Positions 49,117-60,779 of a stretch of DNA of 64,000 nt are shown piece after piece. This stretch comes from Sacculina carcini (lineage: Eukaryota > Arthropoda > Thecostraca > Sacculinidae): positions 1 to 64,000 of the forward strand of contig OU696580.1 of NCBI GenBank assembly GCA_916048095.2. The letters are read 5' to 3'. The translations under genes and the position numbers were made by a program. The notes below the pieces were generated by a model. That model had not been told where the DNA came from, ran no database searches, and saw nothing but the letters and a program-made list of their open reading frames with translations. Position 1 is the stretch's first letter. Each line of letters begins with the position of its first letter.

Positions 49117-51162
49117 TAAGTGTTACCTAAGTGTTACCTAAGTGTTACCTAAGTGTTACCTAAGTGTTACCTAAGTGTGCCCTAAGTGTTACCTAAGTGT
49201 TACCTAAGTGTTACCTAAGTGTTACCTAAGTGTTACCTAAGTGTTACCTAAGTGTTACCTAAGTGTTACCTAAGTGTTACCTAAGTGTGCCCTAAGTGTT
49301 ACCTAAGTGTTACCTAAGTGTGCCCAAAGTGTTACTTAAGTGTGCCCTAAGTGTTACCTAAGTGTGCCCTAAGTGTTACCTAAGTGTGCCCTAAGTGTTA
49401 CCTAAGTGTGCCCTAAGTGTTACCTAAGTGTGCCCTAAGTGTTACCTAAGTGTTACCTAAGTGTGCCCTAAGTGTTACCTAAGTGTGCCCTAAGTGTTAC
49501 CTAAATGTGACCTAAGTGTTACCTAAGTGTGCCCTAAGTGTGCCCTAAGTGTTACCTAAGTGTGCCCTAAGTGTTACCTAAGTGTTACCTAAGTGTGCCC
49601 AAAGTGTTACCTAAGTGTGCCCTAAGTGTTACCTAAGTGTGCCCTAAGTGTTACCTAAGTGTGCCCTAAGTGTGCCCTAAGTGTTACCTAAGTGTGCCCT
49701 AAGTGTTACCTAAGTGTTACCTAAGTGTTACCTAAGTGTTACCTAAGTGTTACCTAAGTGTTACCTAAGTGTTACCTAAGTGTTACCTAAGTGTGCCCTA
49801 AGTGTTACCTAAGTGTTACCTAAGTGTTACCTAAGTGTTACCTAAGTGTTACCTAAGTGTTACCTAAGTGTTACCTAAGTGTTACCTAAGTGTTACCTAA
49901 GTGTTACCTAAGTGTTACCTAAGTGTGCCCTAAGTGTTACCTAAGTGTTACCTAAGTGTGCCCAAAGTGTTACTTAAGTGTGCCCTAAGTGTTACCTAAG
50001 TGTGCCCTAAGTGTTACCTAAGTGTGCCCTAAGTGTTACCTAAGTGTACCCTAAGTGTTACCTAAGTGTTACCTAAGTGTTACCTAAGTGTTACCCAAGT
50101 GTTACCGAAGTGTGCCCTAAGTGTTACCTAAGTGTGCCCTAAGTGTTACCTAAGTGTGCCCTAAGTGTTACCTAAGTGTGCCGTAAGTGTTACCTAAGTG
50201 TGCCGTAAGTTTTACCTAAGTGTGCCCTAAGTGTTACCTAAGTGTGCCCTAAGTGTTACCTAAGTGTGCCCTAAGTGTTACCTAAATGTGACCTAAGTGT
50301 TACCTAAGTGTGCCCTAAGTGTGCCCTAAGTGTTACCTAAGTGTGCCCTAAGTGTTACCTAAGTGTTACCTAAGTGTGCCCAAAGTGTTACCTAAGTGTG
50401 CCCTAAGTGTTACCTAAGTGTGCCCTAAGTGTTACCTAAGTGTGCCCTAAGTGTGCCCTAAGTGTTACCTAAGTGTGCCCTAAGTGTTACCTAAGTGTTA
50501 CCTAAGTGTTACCTAAGTGTTACCTAAGTGTTACCTAAGTGTTACCTAAGTGTTACCTAAGTGTTACCTAAGTGTGCCCTAAGTGTTACCTAAGTGTTAC
50601 CTAAGTGTTACCTAAGTGTTACCTAAGTGTTACCTAAGTGTTACCTAAGTGTTACCTAAGTGTTACCTAAGTGTGCCCTAAGTGTTACCTAAGTGTTACC
50701 TAAGTGTGCCCAAAGTGTTACTTAAGTGTGCCCTAAGTGTTACCTAAGTGTGCCCTAAGTGTTACCTAAGTGTGCCCTAAGTGTTACCTAAGTGTACCCT
50801 AAGTGTTACCTAAGTGTTACCTAAGTGTTACCTAAGTGTTACCCAAGTGTTACCGAAGTGTGCCCTAAGTGTTACCTAAGTGTGCCCTAAGTGTTACCTA
50901 AGTGTGCCCTAAGTGTTACCTAAGTGTGCCCTAAGTGTTACCTAAGTGTGCCGTAAGTTTTACCTAAGTGTGCCCTAAGTGTTACCTAAGTGTGCCCTAA
51001 GTGTTACCTAAGTGTGCCCTAAGTGTTACCTAAATGTGACCTAAGTGTTACCTAAGTGTGCCCTAAGTGTTACCTAAGTGTGCCCTAAGTGTTACCTAAG
51101 TGTGCCCTAAGTGTTACCTAAGTGTGCCCTAAGTGTTACCTAAGTGTGCCCTAAGTGTTACC
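49117..51162 (+). repeat. Block X, copy 3 (about 2.0 kb)
   Basis: It matches copy 2 at an offset of 11,781 bp and copy 1 at 20,361 bp. Shared features are the GCCC-AAAG-ACT junction (49326), TAAATGTGACC at 49502, 50283 and 51031, the double-GCCG motif at 50184, and the same A-run boundaries. At 51163 it leaves the pattern of copy 2 and goes into TAAGTGTGCCC then AAAGTGTTACT, so the TAGG tail is missing. Confidence 0.85.
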
Positions 51163-51668
51163 TAAGTGTGCCCAAAGTGTTACTTAAGTGTGCCCTAAGT
51201 GTTACCTAAGTGTGCCCTAAGTGTTACCTAAGTGTGCCCTAAGTGTTACCTAAGTGTACCCTAAGTGTTACCTAAGTGTTACCTAAGTGTTACCTAAGTG
51301 TTACCCAAGTGTTACCGAAGTGTGCCCTAAGTGTTACCTAAGTGTGCCCTAAGTGTTACCTAAGTGTGCCCTAAGTGTTACCTAAGTGTGCCCCAAGTGT
51401 TACCTAAGTGTGCCGTAAGTTTTACCTAAGTGTGCCCTAAGTGTTACCTAAGTGTTACCTAAGTGTGCCCAAAGTGTTACCTAAGTGTGCCCTAAGTGTT
51501 ACCTAAGTGTGCCCTAAGTGTGCCCTAAGTGTTACCTAAGTGTGCCCTAAGTGTTACCTAAGTGTGCCCTAAGTGTTACCTAAGTGTACCCTAAGTGTTA
51601 CCTAAGTGTTACCTAAGTGTTACCTAAGTGTTACCCAAGTGTTACCGAAGTGTGCCCTAAGTGTTACC

Positions 51669-51690
51669 TATGTGTTACCTAAGTATTACC
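51669..51690 (+). repeat. Private variant TATGTGTTACC next to TAAGTATTACC
   Basis: TATGTGTTACC at 51669 is a single case of an A-to-T change at position 3. The next unit is the rare TAAGTATTACC. Both sit at the start of an A-run after a GAAG unit. Confidence 0.85.
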
Positions 51691-54600
51691 TAAGTGTTAC
51701 CTAAGTGTTACCTAAGTGTTACCTAAGTGTTACCTAAGTGTTACCTAAGTGTGCCCTAAGTGTTACCTAAGTGTTACCCAAGTGTTACCTAAGTGTTACC
51801 TAAGTGTTACCTAAGTGTGCCCTAAGTGTTACCTAAGTTTTACCTAAGTGTTACCTAAGTGTTACCTAAGTGTTACCTAAGTGTGCCCTAAGTGTTACCT
51901 AAGTGTTACCTAAGTGTGCCCAAAGTGTTACCTAAGTGTGCCCTAAGTGTTACCTAAGTGTGCCCTAAGTGTTACCTAAGTGTGCCCTAAGTGTGCCCTA
52001 AGTGTTACCTAAGTGTGCCCTAAGTGTTACCTAAGTGTTACCTAAGTGTTACCTAAGTGTTACCTAAGTGTTACCTAAGTGTTACCTAAGTGTTACCTAA
52101 GTGTTACCTAAGTGTGCCCTAAGTGTTACCTAAGTGTTACCCAAGTGTTACCTAAGTGTTACCTAAGTGTTACCTAAGTGTGCCCTAAGTGTTACCTAAG
52201 TTTTACCTAAGTGTTACCTAAGTGTTACCTAAGTGTTACCTAAGTGTGCCCTAAGTGTTACCTAAGTGTTACCTAAGTGTGCCCAAAGTGTTACCTAAGT
52301 GTGCCCTAAGTGTTACCTAAGTGTGCCCTAAGTGTTACCTAAGTGTGCCCTAAGTGTGCCCTAAGTGTTACCTAAGTGTGCCCTAAGTGTTACCTAAGTG
52401 TTACCTAAGTGTGCCCTAAGTGTTACCTAAGTGTGCCCTAAGTGTTACCTAAATGTGACCTAAGTGTTACCTAAGTGTGCCCTAAGTGTGCCCTAAGTGT
52501 TACCTAAGTGTGCCCTAAGTGTTACCTAAGTGTGCCGTAAGTTTTACCTAAGTGTGCCCTAAGTGTTACCTAAGTGTTACCTAAGTGTGCCCAAAGTGTT
52601 ACCTAAGTGTGCCCTAAGTGTTACCTAAGTGTGCCCTAAGTGTTACCTAAGTGTGCCCTAAGTGTGCCCTAAGTGTTACCTAAGTGTGCCCTAAGTGTTA
52701 CCTAAGTGTGCCCTAAGTGTTACCTAAGTGTACCCTAAGTGTTACCTAAGTGTTACCTAAGTGTTACCTAAGTGTTACCCAAGTGTTACCGAAGTGTGCC
52801 CTAAGTGTTACCTAAGTGTTACCTAAGTGTTACCTAAGTGTTACCTAAGTGTTACCTAAGTGTTACCTAAGTGTTACCTAAGTGTTACCTAAGTGTGCCC
52901 TAAGTGTTACCTAAGTGTTACCCAAGTGTTACCTAAGTGTTACCTAAGTGTTACCTAAGTGTGCCCTAAGTGTGCCCTAAGTGTTACCTAAGTTTTACCT
53001 AAGTGTTACCTAAGTGTTACCTAAGTGTTACCTAAGTGTGCCCTAAGTGTTACCTAAGTGTTACCTAAGTGTGCCCAAAGTGTTACCTAAGTGTGCCCTA
53101 AGTGTTACCTAAGTGTGCCCTAAGTGTTACCTAAGTGTGCCCTAAGTGTGCCCTAAGTGTTACCTAAGTGTGCCCTAAGTGTTACCTAAGTGTTACCTAA
53201 GTGTGCCCAAAGTGTTACCTAAGTGTGCCCTAAGTGTTACCTAAGTGTGCCCTAAGTGTTACCTAAGTGTGCCCTAAGTGTGCCCTAAGTGTTACCTAAG
53301 TGTGCCCTAAGTGTTACCTAAGTGTTACCTAAGTGTTACCTAAGTGTTACCTAAGTGTTACCTAAGTGTTACCTAAGTGTTACCTAAGTGTTACCTAAGT
53401 GTTACCTAAGTGTGCCCTAAGTGTTACCTAAGTGTTACCTAAGTGTTACCTAAGTGTTACCTAAGTGTTACCTAAGTGTTACCTAAGTGTTACCTAAGTG
53501 TTACCTAAGTGTTACCTAAGTGTGCCCTAAGTGTTACCTAAGTGTTACCTAAGTGTGCCCAAAGTGTTACTTAAGTGTGCCCTAAGTGTTACCTAAGTGT
53601 GCCCTAAGTGTTACCTAAGTGTGCCCTAAGTGTTACCTAAGTGTGCCCTAAGTGTTACCTAAGTGTGCCCTAAGTGTTACCTAAGTGTTACCTAAGTGTG
53701 CCCTAAGTGTTACCTAAGTGTGCCCTAAGTGTTACCTAAATGTGACCTAAGTGTTACCTAAGTGTGCCCTAAGTGTGCCCTAAGTGTTACCTAAGTGTGC
53801 CCTAAGTGTTACCTAAGTGTTACCTAAGTGTGCCCAAAGTGTTACCTAAGTGTGCCCTAAGTGTTACCTAAGTGTGCCCTAAGTGTTACCTAAGTGTGCC
53901 CTAAGTGTGCCCTAAGTGTTACCTAAGTGTGCCCTAAGTGTTACCTAAGTGTTACCTAAGTGTTACCTAAGTGTTACCTAAGTGTTACCTAAGTGTTACC
54001 TAAGTGTTACCTAAGTGTTACCTAAGTGTTACCTAAGTGTTACCTAAGTGTGCCCTAAGTGTTACCTAAGTGTTACCTAAGTGTGCCCAAAGTGTTACTT
54101 AAGTGTGCCCTAAGTGTTACCTAAGTGTGCCCTAAGTGTTACCTAAGTGTGCCCTAAGTGTTACCTAAGTGTACCCTAAGTGTTACCTAAGTGTTACCTA
54201 AGTGTTACCTAAGTGTTACCCAAGTGTTACCGAAGTGTGCCCTAAGTGTTACCTAAGTGTGCCCTAAGTGTTACCTAAGTGTGCCCTAAGTGTTACCTAA
54301 GTGTGCCGTAAGTGTTACCTAAGTGTGCCGTAAGTTTTACCTAAGTGTGCCCTAAGTGTTACCTAAGTGTGCCCTAAGTGTTACCTAAGTGTGCCCTAAG
54401 TGTTACCTAAATGTGACCTAAGTGTTACCTAAGTGTGCCCTAAGTGTGCCCTAAGTGTTACCTAAGTGTGCCCTAAGTGTTACCTAAGTGTTACCTAAGT
54501 GTGCCCAAAGTGTTACCTAAGTGTGCCCTAAGTGTTACCTAAGTGTGCCCTAAGTGTTACCTAAGTGTGCCCTAAGTGTGCCCTAAGTGTTACCTAAGTG

Positions 54601-56761
54601 TGCCCTAAGTGTTACCTAAGTGTTACCTAAGTGTTACCTAAGTGTTACCTAAGTGTTACCTAAGTGTTACCTAAGTGTTACCTAAGTGTTACCTAAGTGT
54701 GCCCTAAGTGTTACCTAAGTGTTACCTAAGTGTTACCTAAGTGTTACCTAAGTGTTACCTAAGTGTTACCTAAGTGTTACCTAAGTGTTACCTAAGTGTG
54801 CCCTAAGTGTTACCTAAGTGTTACCTAAGTGTGCCCAAAGTGTTACTTAAGTGTGCCCTAAGTGTTACCTAAGTGTGCCCTAAGTGTTACCTAAGTGTGC
54901 CCTAAGTGTTACCTAAGTGTACCCTAAGTGTTACCTAAGTGTTACCTAAGTGTTACCTAAGTGTTACCCAAGTGTTACCGAAGTGTGCCCTAAGTGTTAC
55001 CTAAGTGTGCCCTAAGTGTTACCTAAGTGTGCCCTAAGTGTTACCTAAGTGTGCCCTAAGTGTTACCTAAGTGTGCCGTAAGTTTTACCTAAGTGTGCCC
55101 TAAGTGTTACCTAAGTGTGCCCTAAGTGTTACCTAAGTGTTACCTAAGTGTTACCCAAGTGTTACCGAAGTGTGCCCTAAGTGTTACCTAAGTGTGCCCT
55201 AAGTGTTACCTAAGTGTGCCCAAAGTGTTACTTAAGTGTGCCCTAAGTGTTACCTAAGTGTGCCCTAAGTGTTACCTAAGTGTGCCCTAAGTGTTACCTA
55301 AGTGTACCCTAAGTGTTACCTAAGTGTTACCTAAGTGTTACCTAAGTGTTACCCAAGTGTTACCGAAGTGTGCCCTAAGTGTTACCTAAGTGTGCCCTAA
55401 GTGTTACCTAAGTGTGCCCTAAGTGTTACCTAAGTGTGCCGTAAGTGTTACCTAAGTGTGCCGTAAGTTTTACCTAAGTGTGCCCTAAGTGTTACCTAAG
55501 TGTGCCCTAAGTGTTACCTAAGTGTGCCCTAAGTGTTACCTAAATGTGACCTAAGTGTTACCTAAGTGTGCCCTAAGTGTGCCCTAAGTGTTACCTAAGT
55601 GTGCCCTAAGTGTTACCTAAGTGTTACCTAAGTGTGCCCAAAGTGTTACCTAAGTGTGCCCTAAGTGTTACCTAAGTGTGCCCTAAGTGTTACCTAAGTG
55701 TGCCCTAAGTGTGCCCTAAGTGTTACCTAAGTGTGCCCTAAGTGTTACCTAAGTGTTACCTAAGTGTTACCTAAGTGTTACCTAAGTGTTACCTAAGTGT
55801 TACCTAAGTGTTACCTAAGTGTTACCTAAGTGTGCCCTAAGTGTTACCTAAGTGTTACCTAAGTGTTACCTAAGTGTTACCTAAGTGTTACCTAAGTGTT
55901 ACCTAAGTGTTACCTAAGTGTTACCTAAGTGTGCCCTAAGTGTTACCTAAGTGTTACCTAAGTGTGCCCAAAGTGTTACTTAAGTGTGCCCTAAGTGTTA
56001 CCTAAGTGTGCCCTAAGTGTTACCTAAGTGTGCCCTAAGTGTTACCTAAGTGTACCCTAAGTGTTACCTAAGTGTTACCTAAGTGTTACCTAAGTGTTAC
56101 CCAAGTGTTACCGAAGTGTGCCCTAAGTGTTACCTAAGTGTGCCCTAAGTGTTACCTAAGTGTGCCCTAAGTGTTACCTAAGTGTGCCCTAAGTGTTACC
56201 TAAGTGTGCCGTAAGTTTTACCTAAGTGTGCCCTAAGTGTTACCTAAGTGTGCCCTAAGTGTTACCTAAGTGTGCCCTAAGTGTTACCTAAATGTGACCT
56301 AAGTGTTACCTAAGTGTGCCCTAAGTGTTACCTAAGTGTGCCCTAAGTGTTACCTAAGTGTGCCCTAAGTGTTACCTAAGTGTGCCCTAAGTGTTACCTA
56401 AGTGTGCCCTAAGTGTTACCTAAGTGTTACCTAAGTGTGCCATAGGTGTTACCAAAGTGTGCCCTAAGTGTTACCGAAGTGTGCCCTAAGTGTTACCTAA
56501 GTGTGCCCTAAGTGTTACCTAAGTGTGCCCCAAGTGTTACCTAAGTGTGCCCTAAGTGTTACCTAAGTGTGCCCTAAGTGTTACCTAAGTGTACCCTAAG
56601 TGTTACCTAAGTGTTACCTAAGTGTTACCTAAGTGTTACCCAAGTGTTACCGAAGTGTTACCTAAGTGTGCCCTAAGTGTTACCTAAGTGTGCCCTAAGT
56701 GTTACCTAAGTGTGCCCTAAGTGTTACCTAAGTGTTACCTAAGTGTTACCCAAGTGTTACC

Positions 56762-57047
56762 GAAGTGTGCCCTAAGTGTTACCTAAGTGTTACCTAAGTG
56801 TTACCTAAGTGTTACCTAAGTGTTACCTAAGTGTTACCTAAGTGTTACCTAAATGTGACCTAAGTGTTACCTAAGTGTGCCCTAAGTGTTACCTAAGTGT
56901 GCCCTAAGTGTTACCTAAGTGTGCCCTAAGTGTTACCTAAGTGTGCCCTAAGTGTTACCTAAGTGTGCCCTAAGTGTTACCTAAGTGTTACCTAAGTGTG
57001 CCATAGGTGTTACCAAAGTGTGCCCTAAGTGTTACCGAAGTGTGCCC
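56762..57047 (+). repeat. Recombinant junction: A-run fused to TAAATGTGACC/TAGG tail
   Basis: GAAGTGTGCCC at 56762 is followed by seven A units and then directly by TAAATGTGACC at 56850, with TAGG at 57004. In every other TAGG module a GCCG/TTTT pair lies 77 bp before TAAATGTGACC and a B-A ladder fills the gap. Here both are missing, so the module begins exactly at TAAATGTGACC. The preceding TAGG is only 561 bp upstream (56443), the shortest spacing in the window. Confidence 0.85.
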
Positions 57048-59830
57048 TAAGTGTTACCTAAGTGTGCCCTAAGTGTTACCTAAGTGTGCCCTAAGTGTTA
57101 CTTAAGTGTGCCCTAAGTGTTACCTAAGTGTGCCCTAAGTGTTACCTAAGTGTGCCCTAAGTGTTACCTAAGTGTACCCTAAGTGTTACCTAAGTGTTAC
57201 CTAAGTGTTACCTAAGTGTTACCCAAGTGTTACCGAAGTGTGCCCTAAGTGTTACCTAAGTGTGCCCTAAGTGTTACCTAAGTGTGCCCTAAGTGTGCCC
57301 TAAGTGTTACCTAAGTGTTACCTAAGTGTGCCCTAAGTGTTACCTAAGTGTGCCCTAAGTGTTACCTAAGTGTGCCCTAAGTGTTACCTAAGTGTGCACT
57401 AAGTGTTACCTAAGTGTTACCTAAGTGTGCCCTAAGTGTTACCTAAGTGTGCCCTAAGTGTTACCTAAGTGTGCCCTAAGTGTTACCTAAGTGTGCCCTA
57501 AGTGTTACCTAAGTGTGCCCTAAGTGTTACCTAAGTGTTACCTAAGTGTTACCTAAGTGTGCCCTAAGTGTTACCTAAGTGTTACCTAAGTGTGCCCAAA
57601 GTGTTACCTAAGTGTGCCCTAAGTGTTACCTAAGTGTGCCCTAAGTGTTACCTAAGTGTGCCCTAAGTGTGCCCTAAGTGTTACCTAAGTGTTACCTAAG
57701 TGTTACCTAAGTGTTACCTAAGTGTGCCCTAAGTGTTACCTAAGTGTTACCTAAGTGTGCCCAAAGTGTTACCTAAGTGTGCCCTAAGTGTTACCTAAGT
57801 GTGCCCTAAGTGTTACCTAAGTGTTACCTAAGTGTTACCTAAGTGTTACCTAAGTGTGCCCTAAGTGTTACCTAAGTGTTACCTAAGTGTGCCCAAAGTG
57901 TTACCTAAGTGTGCCCTAAGTGTTACCTAAGTGTGCCCTAAGTGTTACCTAAGTGTTACCTAAGTGTTACCTAAGTGTTACCTAAGTGTGCCCTAAGTGT
58001 TACCTAAGTGTTACCCAAGTGTTACCTAAGTGTTACCTAAGTGTTACCTAAGTGTGCCCTAAGTGTGCCCTAAGTGTTACCTAAGTTTTACCTAAGTGTT
58101 ACCTAAGTGTTACCTAAGTGTTACCTAAGTGTGCCCTAAGTGTTACCTAAGTGTTACCTAAGTGTGCCCAAAGTGTTACCTAAGTGTGCCCTAAGTGTTA
58201 CCTAAGTGTGCCCTAAGTGTTACCTAAGTGTGCCCTAAGTGTGCCCTAAGTGTTACCTAAGTGTGCCCTAAGTGTTACCTAAGTGTTACCTAAGTGTGCC
58301 CTAAGTGTTACCTAAGTGTGCCCTAAGTGTTACCTAAATGTGACCTAAGTGTTACCTAAGTGTGCCCTAAGTGTGCCCTAAGTGTTACCTAAGTGTGCCC
58401 TAAGTGTTACCTAAGTGTTACCTAAGTGTGCCCAAAGTGTTACCTAAGTGTGCCCTAAGTGTTACCTAAGTGTGCCCTAAGTGTTACCTAAGTGTGCCCT
58501 AAGTGTGCCCTAAGTGTTACCTAAGTGTGCCCTAAGTGTTACCTAAGTGTTACCTAAGTGTTACCTAAGTGTTACCTAAGTGTTACCTAAGTGTTACCTA
58601 AGTGTTACCTAAGTGTTACCTAAGTGTTACCTAAGTGTTACCTAAGTGTGCCCTAAGTGTTACCTAAGTGTTACCTAAGTGTTACCTAAGTGTTACCTAA
58701 GTGTTACCTAAGTGTTACCTAAGTGTTACCTAAGTGTTACCTAAGTGTTACCTAAGTGTGCCCTAAGTGTTACCTAAGTGTTACCTAAGTGTGCCCAAAG
58801 TGTTACTTAAGTGTGCCCTAAGTGTTACCTAAGTGTGCCCTAAGTGTTACCTAAGTGTGCCCTAAGTGTTACCTAAGTGTGCCCTAAGTGTTACCTAAGT
58901 GTGCCCTAAGTGTTACCTAAGTGTTACCTAAGTGTTACCCAAGTGTTACCGAAGTGTGCCCTAAGTGTTACCTAAGTGTTACCTAAGTGTTACCTAAGTG
59001 TTACCTAAGTGTTACCTAAGTGTTACCTAAGTGTTACCTAAGTGTTACCTAAGTGTTACCTAAGTGTGCCCTAAGTGTTACCTAAGTGTGCCCTAAGTGT
59101 TACCTAAGTGTGCCCTAAGTGTTACCTAAGTGTGCCCTAAGTGTTACCTAAGTGTGCACTAAGTGTTACCTAAGTGTTACCTAAGTGTGCCCTAAGTGTT
59201 ACCTAAGTGTGCCCTAAGTGTTACCTAAGTGTGCCCTAAGTGTTACTTAAGTGTGCCCTAAGTGTTACCTAAGTGTGCCCTAAGTGTTACCTAAGTGTGC
59301 CCTAAGTGTTACCTAAGTGTACCCTAAGTGTTACCTAAGTGTTACCTAAGTGTTACCTAAGTGTTACCCAAGTGTTACCGAAGTGTGCCCTAAGTGTTAC
59401 CTAAGTGTGCCCTAAGTGTTACCTAAGTGTGCCCTAAGTGTGCCCTAAGTGTTACCTAAGTGTTACCTAAGTGTGCCCTAAGTGTTACCTAAGTGTGCCC
59501 TAAGTGTTACCTAAGTGTGCCCTAAGTGTTACCTAAGTGTGCACTAAGTGTTACCTAAGTGTTACCTAAGTGTGCCCTAAGTGTTACCTAAGTGTGCCCT
59601 AAGTGTTACCTAAGTGTGCCCTAAGTGTTACCTAAGTGTGCCCTAAGTGTTACCTAAGTGTGCCCTAAGTGTTACCTAAGTGTTACCTAAGTGTTACCTA
59701 AGTGTGCCCTAAGTGTTACCTAAGTGTTACCTAAGTGTGCCCAAAGTGTTACCTAAGTGTGCCCTAAGTGTTACCTAAGTGTGCCCTAAGTGTTACCTAA
59801 GTGTGCCCTAAGTGTGCCCTAAGTGTTACC

Positions 59831-59841
59831 TAAGTGCTACC
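59831..59841 (+). repeat. Private variant TAAGTGCTACC
   Basis: A T-to-C change at position 7 of a type A unit, seen once. It follows a B-B-A context. Confidence 0.85.
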
Positions 59842-60779
59842 TAAGTGTTACCTAAGTGTTACCTAAGTGTGCCCTAAGTGTTACCTAAGTGTTACCTAAG
59901 TGTGCCCAAAGTGTTACCTAAGTGTGCCCTAAGTGTTACCTAAGTGTGCCCTAAGTGTTACCTAAGTGTTACCTAAGTGTTACCTAAGTGTTACCTAAGT
60001 GTGCCCTAAGTGTTACCTAAGTGTTACCCAAGTGTTACCTAAGTGTTACCTAAGTGTTACCTAAGTGTGCCCTAAGTGTGCCCTAAGTGTTACCTAAGTT
60101 TTACCTAAGTGTTACCTAAGTGTTACCTAAGTGTTACCTAAGTGTGCCCTAAGTGTTACCTAAGTGTTACCTAAGTGTGCCCAAAGTGTTACCTAAGTGT
60201 GCCCTAAGTGTTACCTAAGTGTGCCCTAAGTGTTACCTAAGTGTGCCCTAAGTGTGCCCTAAGTGTTACCTAAGTGTGCCCTAAGTGTTACCTAAGTGTT
60301 ACCTAAGTGTGCCCTAAGTGTTACCTAAGTGTGCCCTAAGTGTTACCTAAATGTGACCTAAGTGTTACCTAAGTGTGCCCTAAGTGTGCCCTAAGTGTTA
60401 CCTAAGTGTGCCCTAAGTGTTACCTAAGTGTTACCTAAGTGTGCCCAAAGTGTTACCTAAGTGTGCCCTAAGTGTTACCTAAGTGTGCCCTAAGTGTTAC
60501 CTAAGTGTGCCCTAAGTGTGCCCTAAGTGTTACCTAAGTGTGCCCTAAGTGTTACCTAAGTGTTACCTAAGTGTTACCTAAGTGTTACCTAAGTGTTACC
60601 TAAGTGTTACCTAAGTGTTACCTAAGTGTTACCTAAGTGTTACCTAAGTGTTACCTAAGTGTGCCCTAAGTGTTACCTAAGTGTTACCTAAGTGTTACCT
60701 AAGTGTTACCTAAGTGTTACCTAAGTGTTACCTAAGTGTTACCTAAGTGTTACCTAAGTGTTACCTAAGTGTGCCCTAA

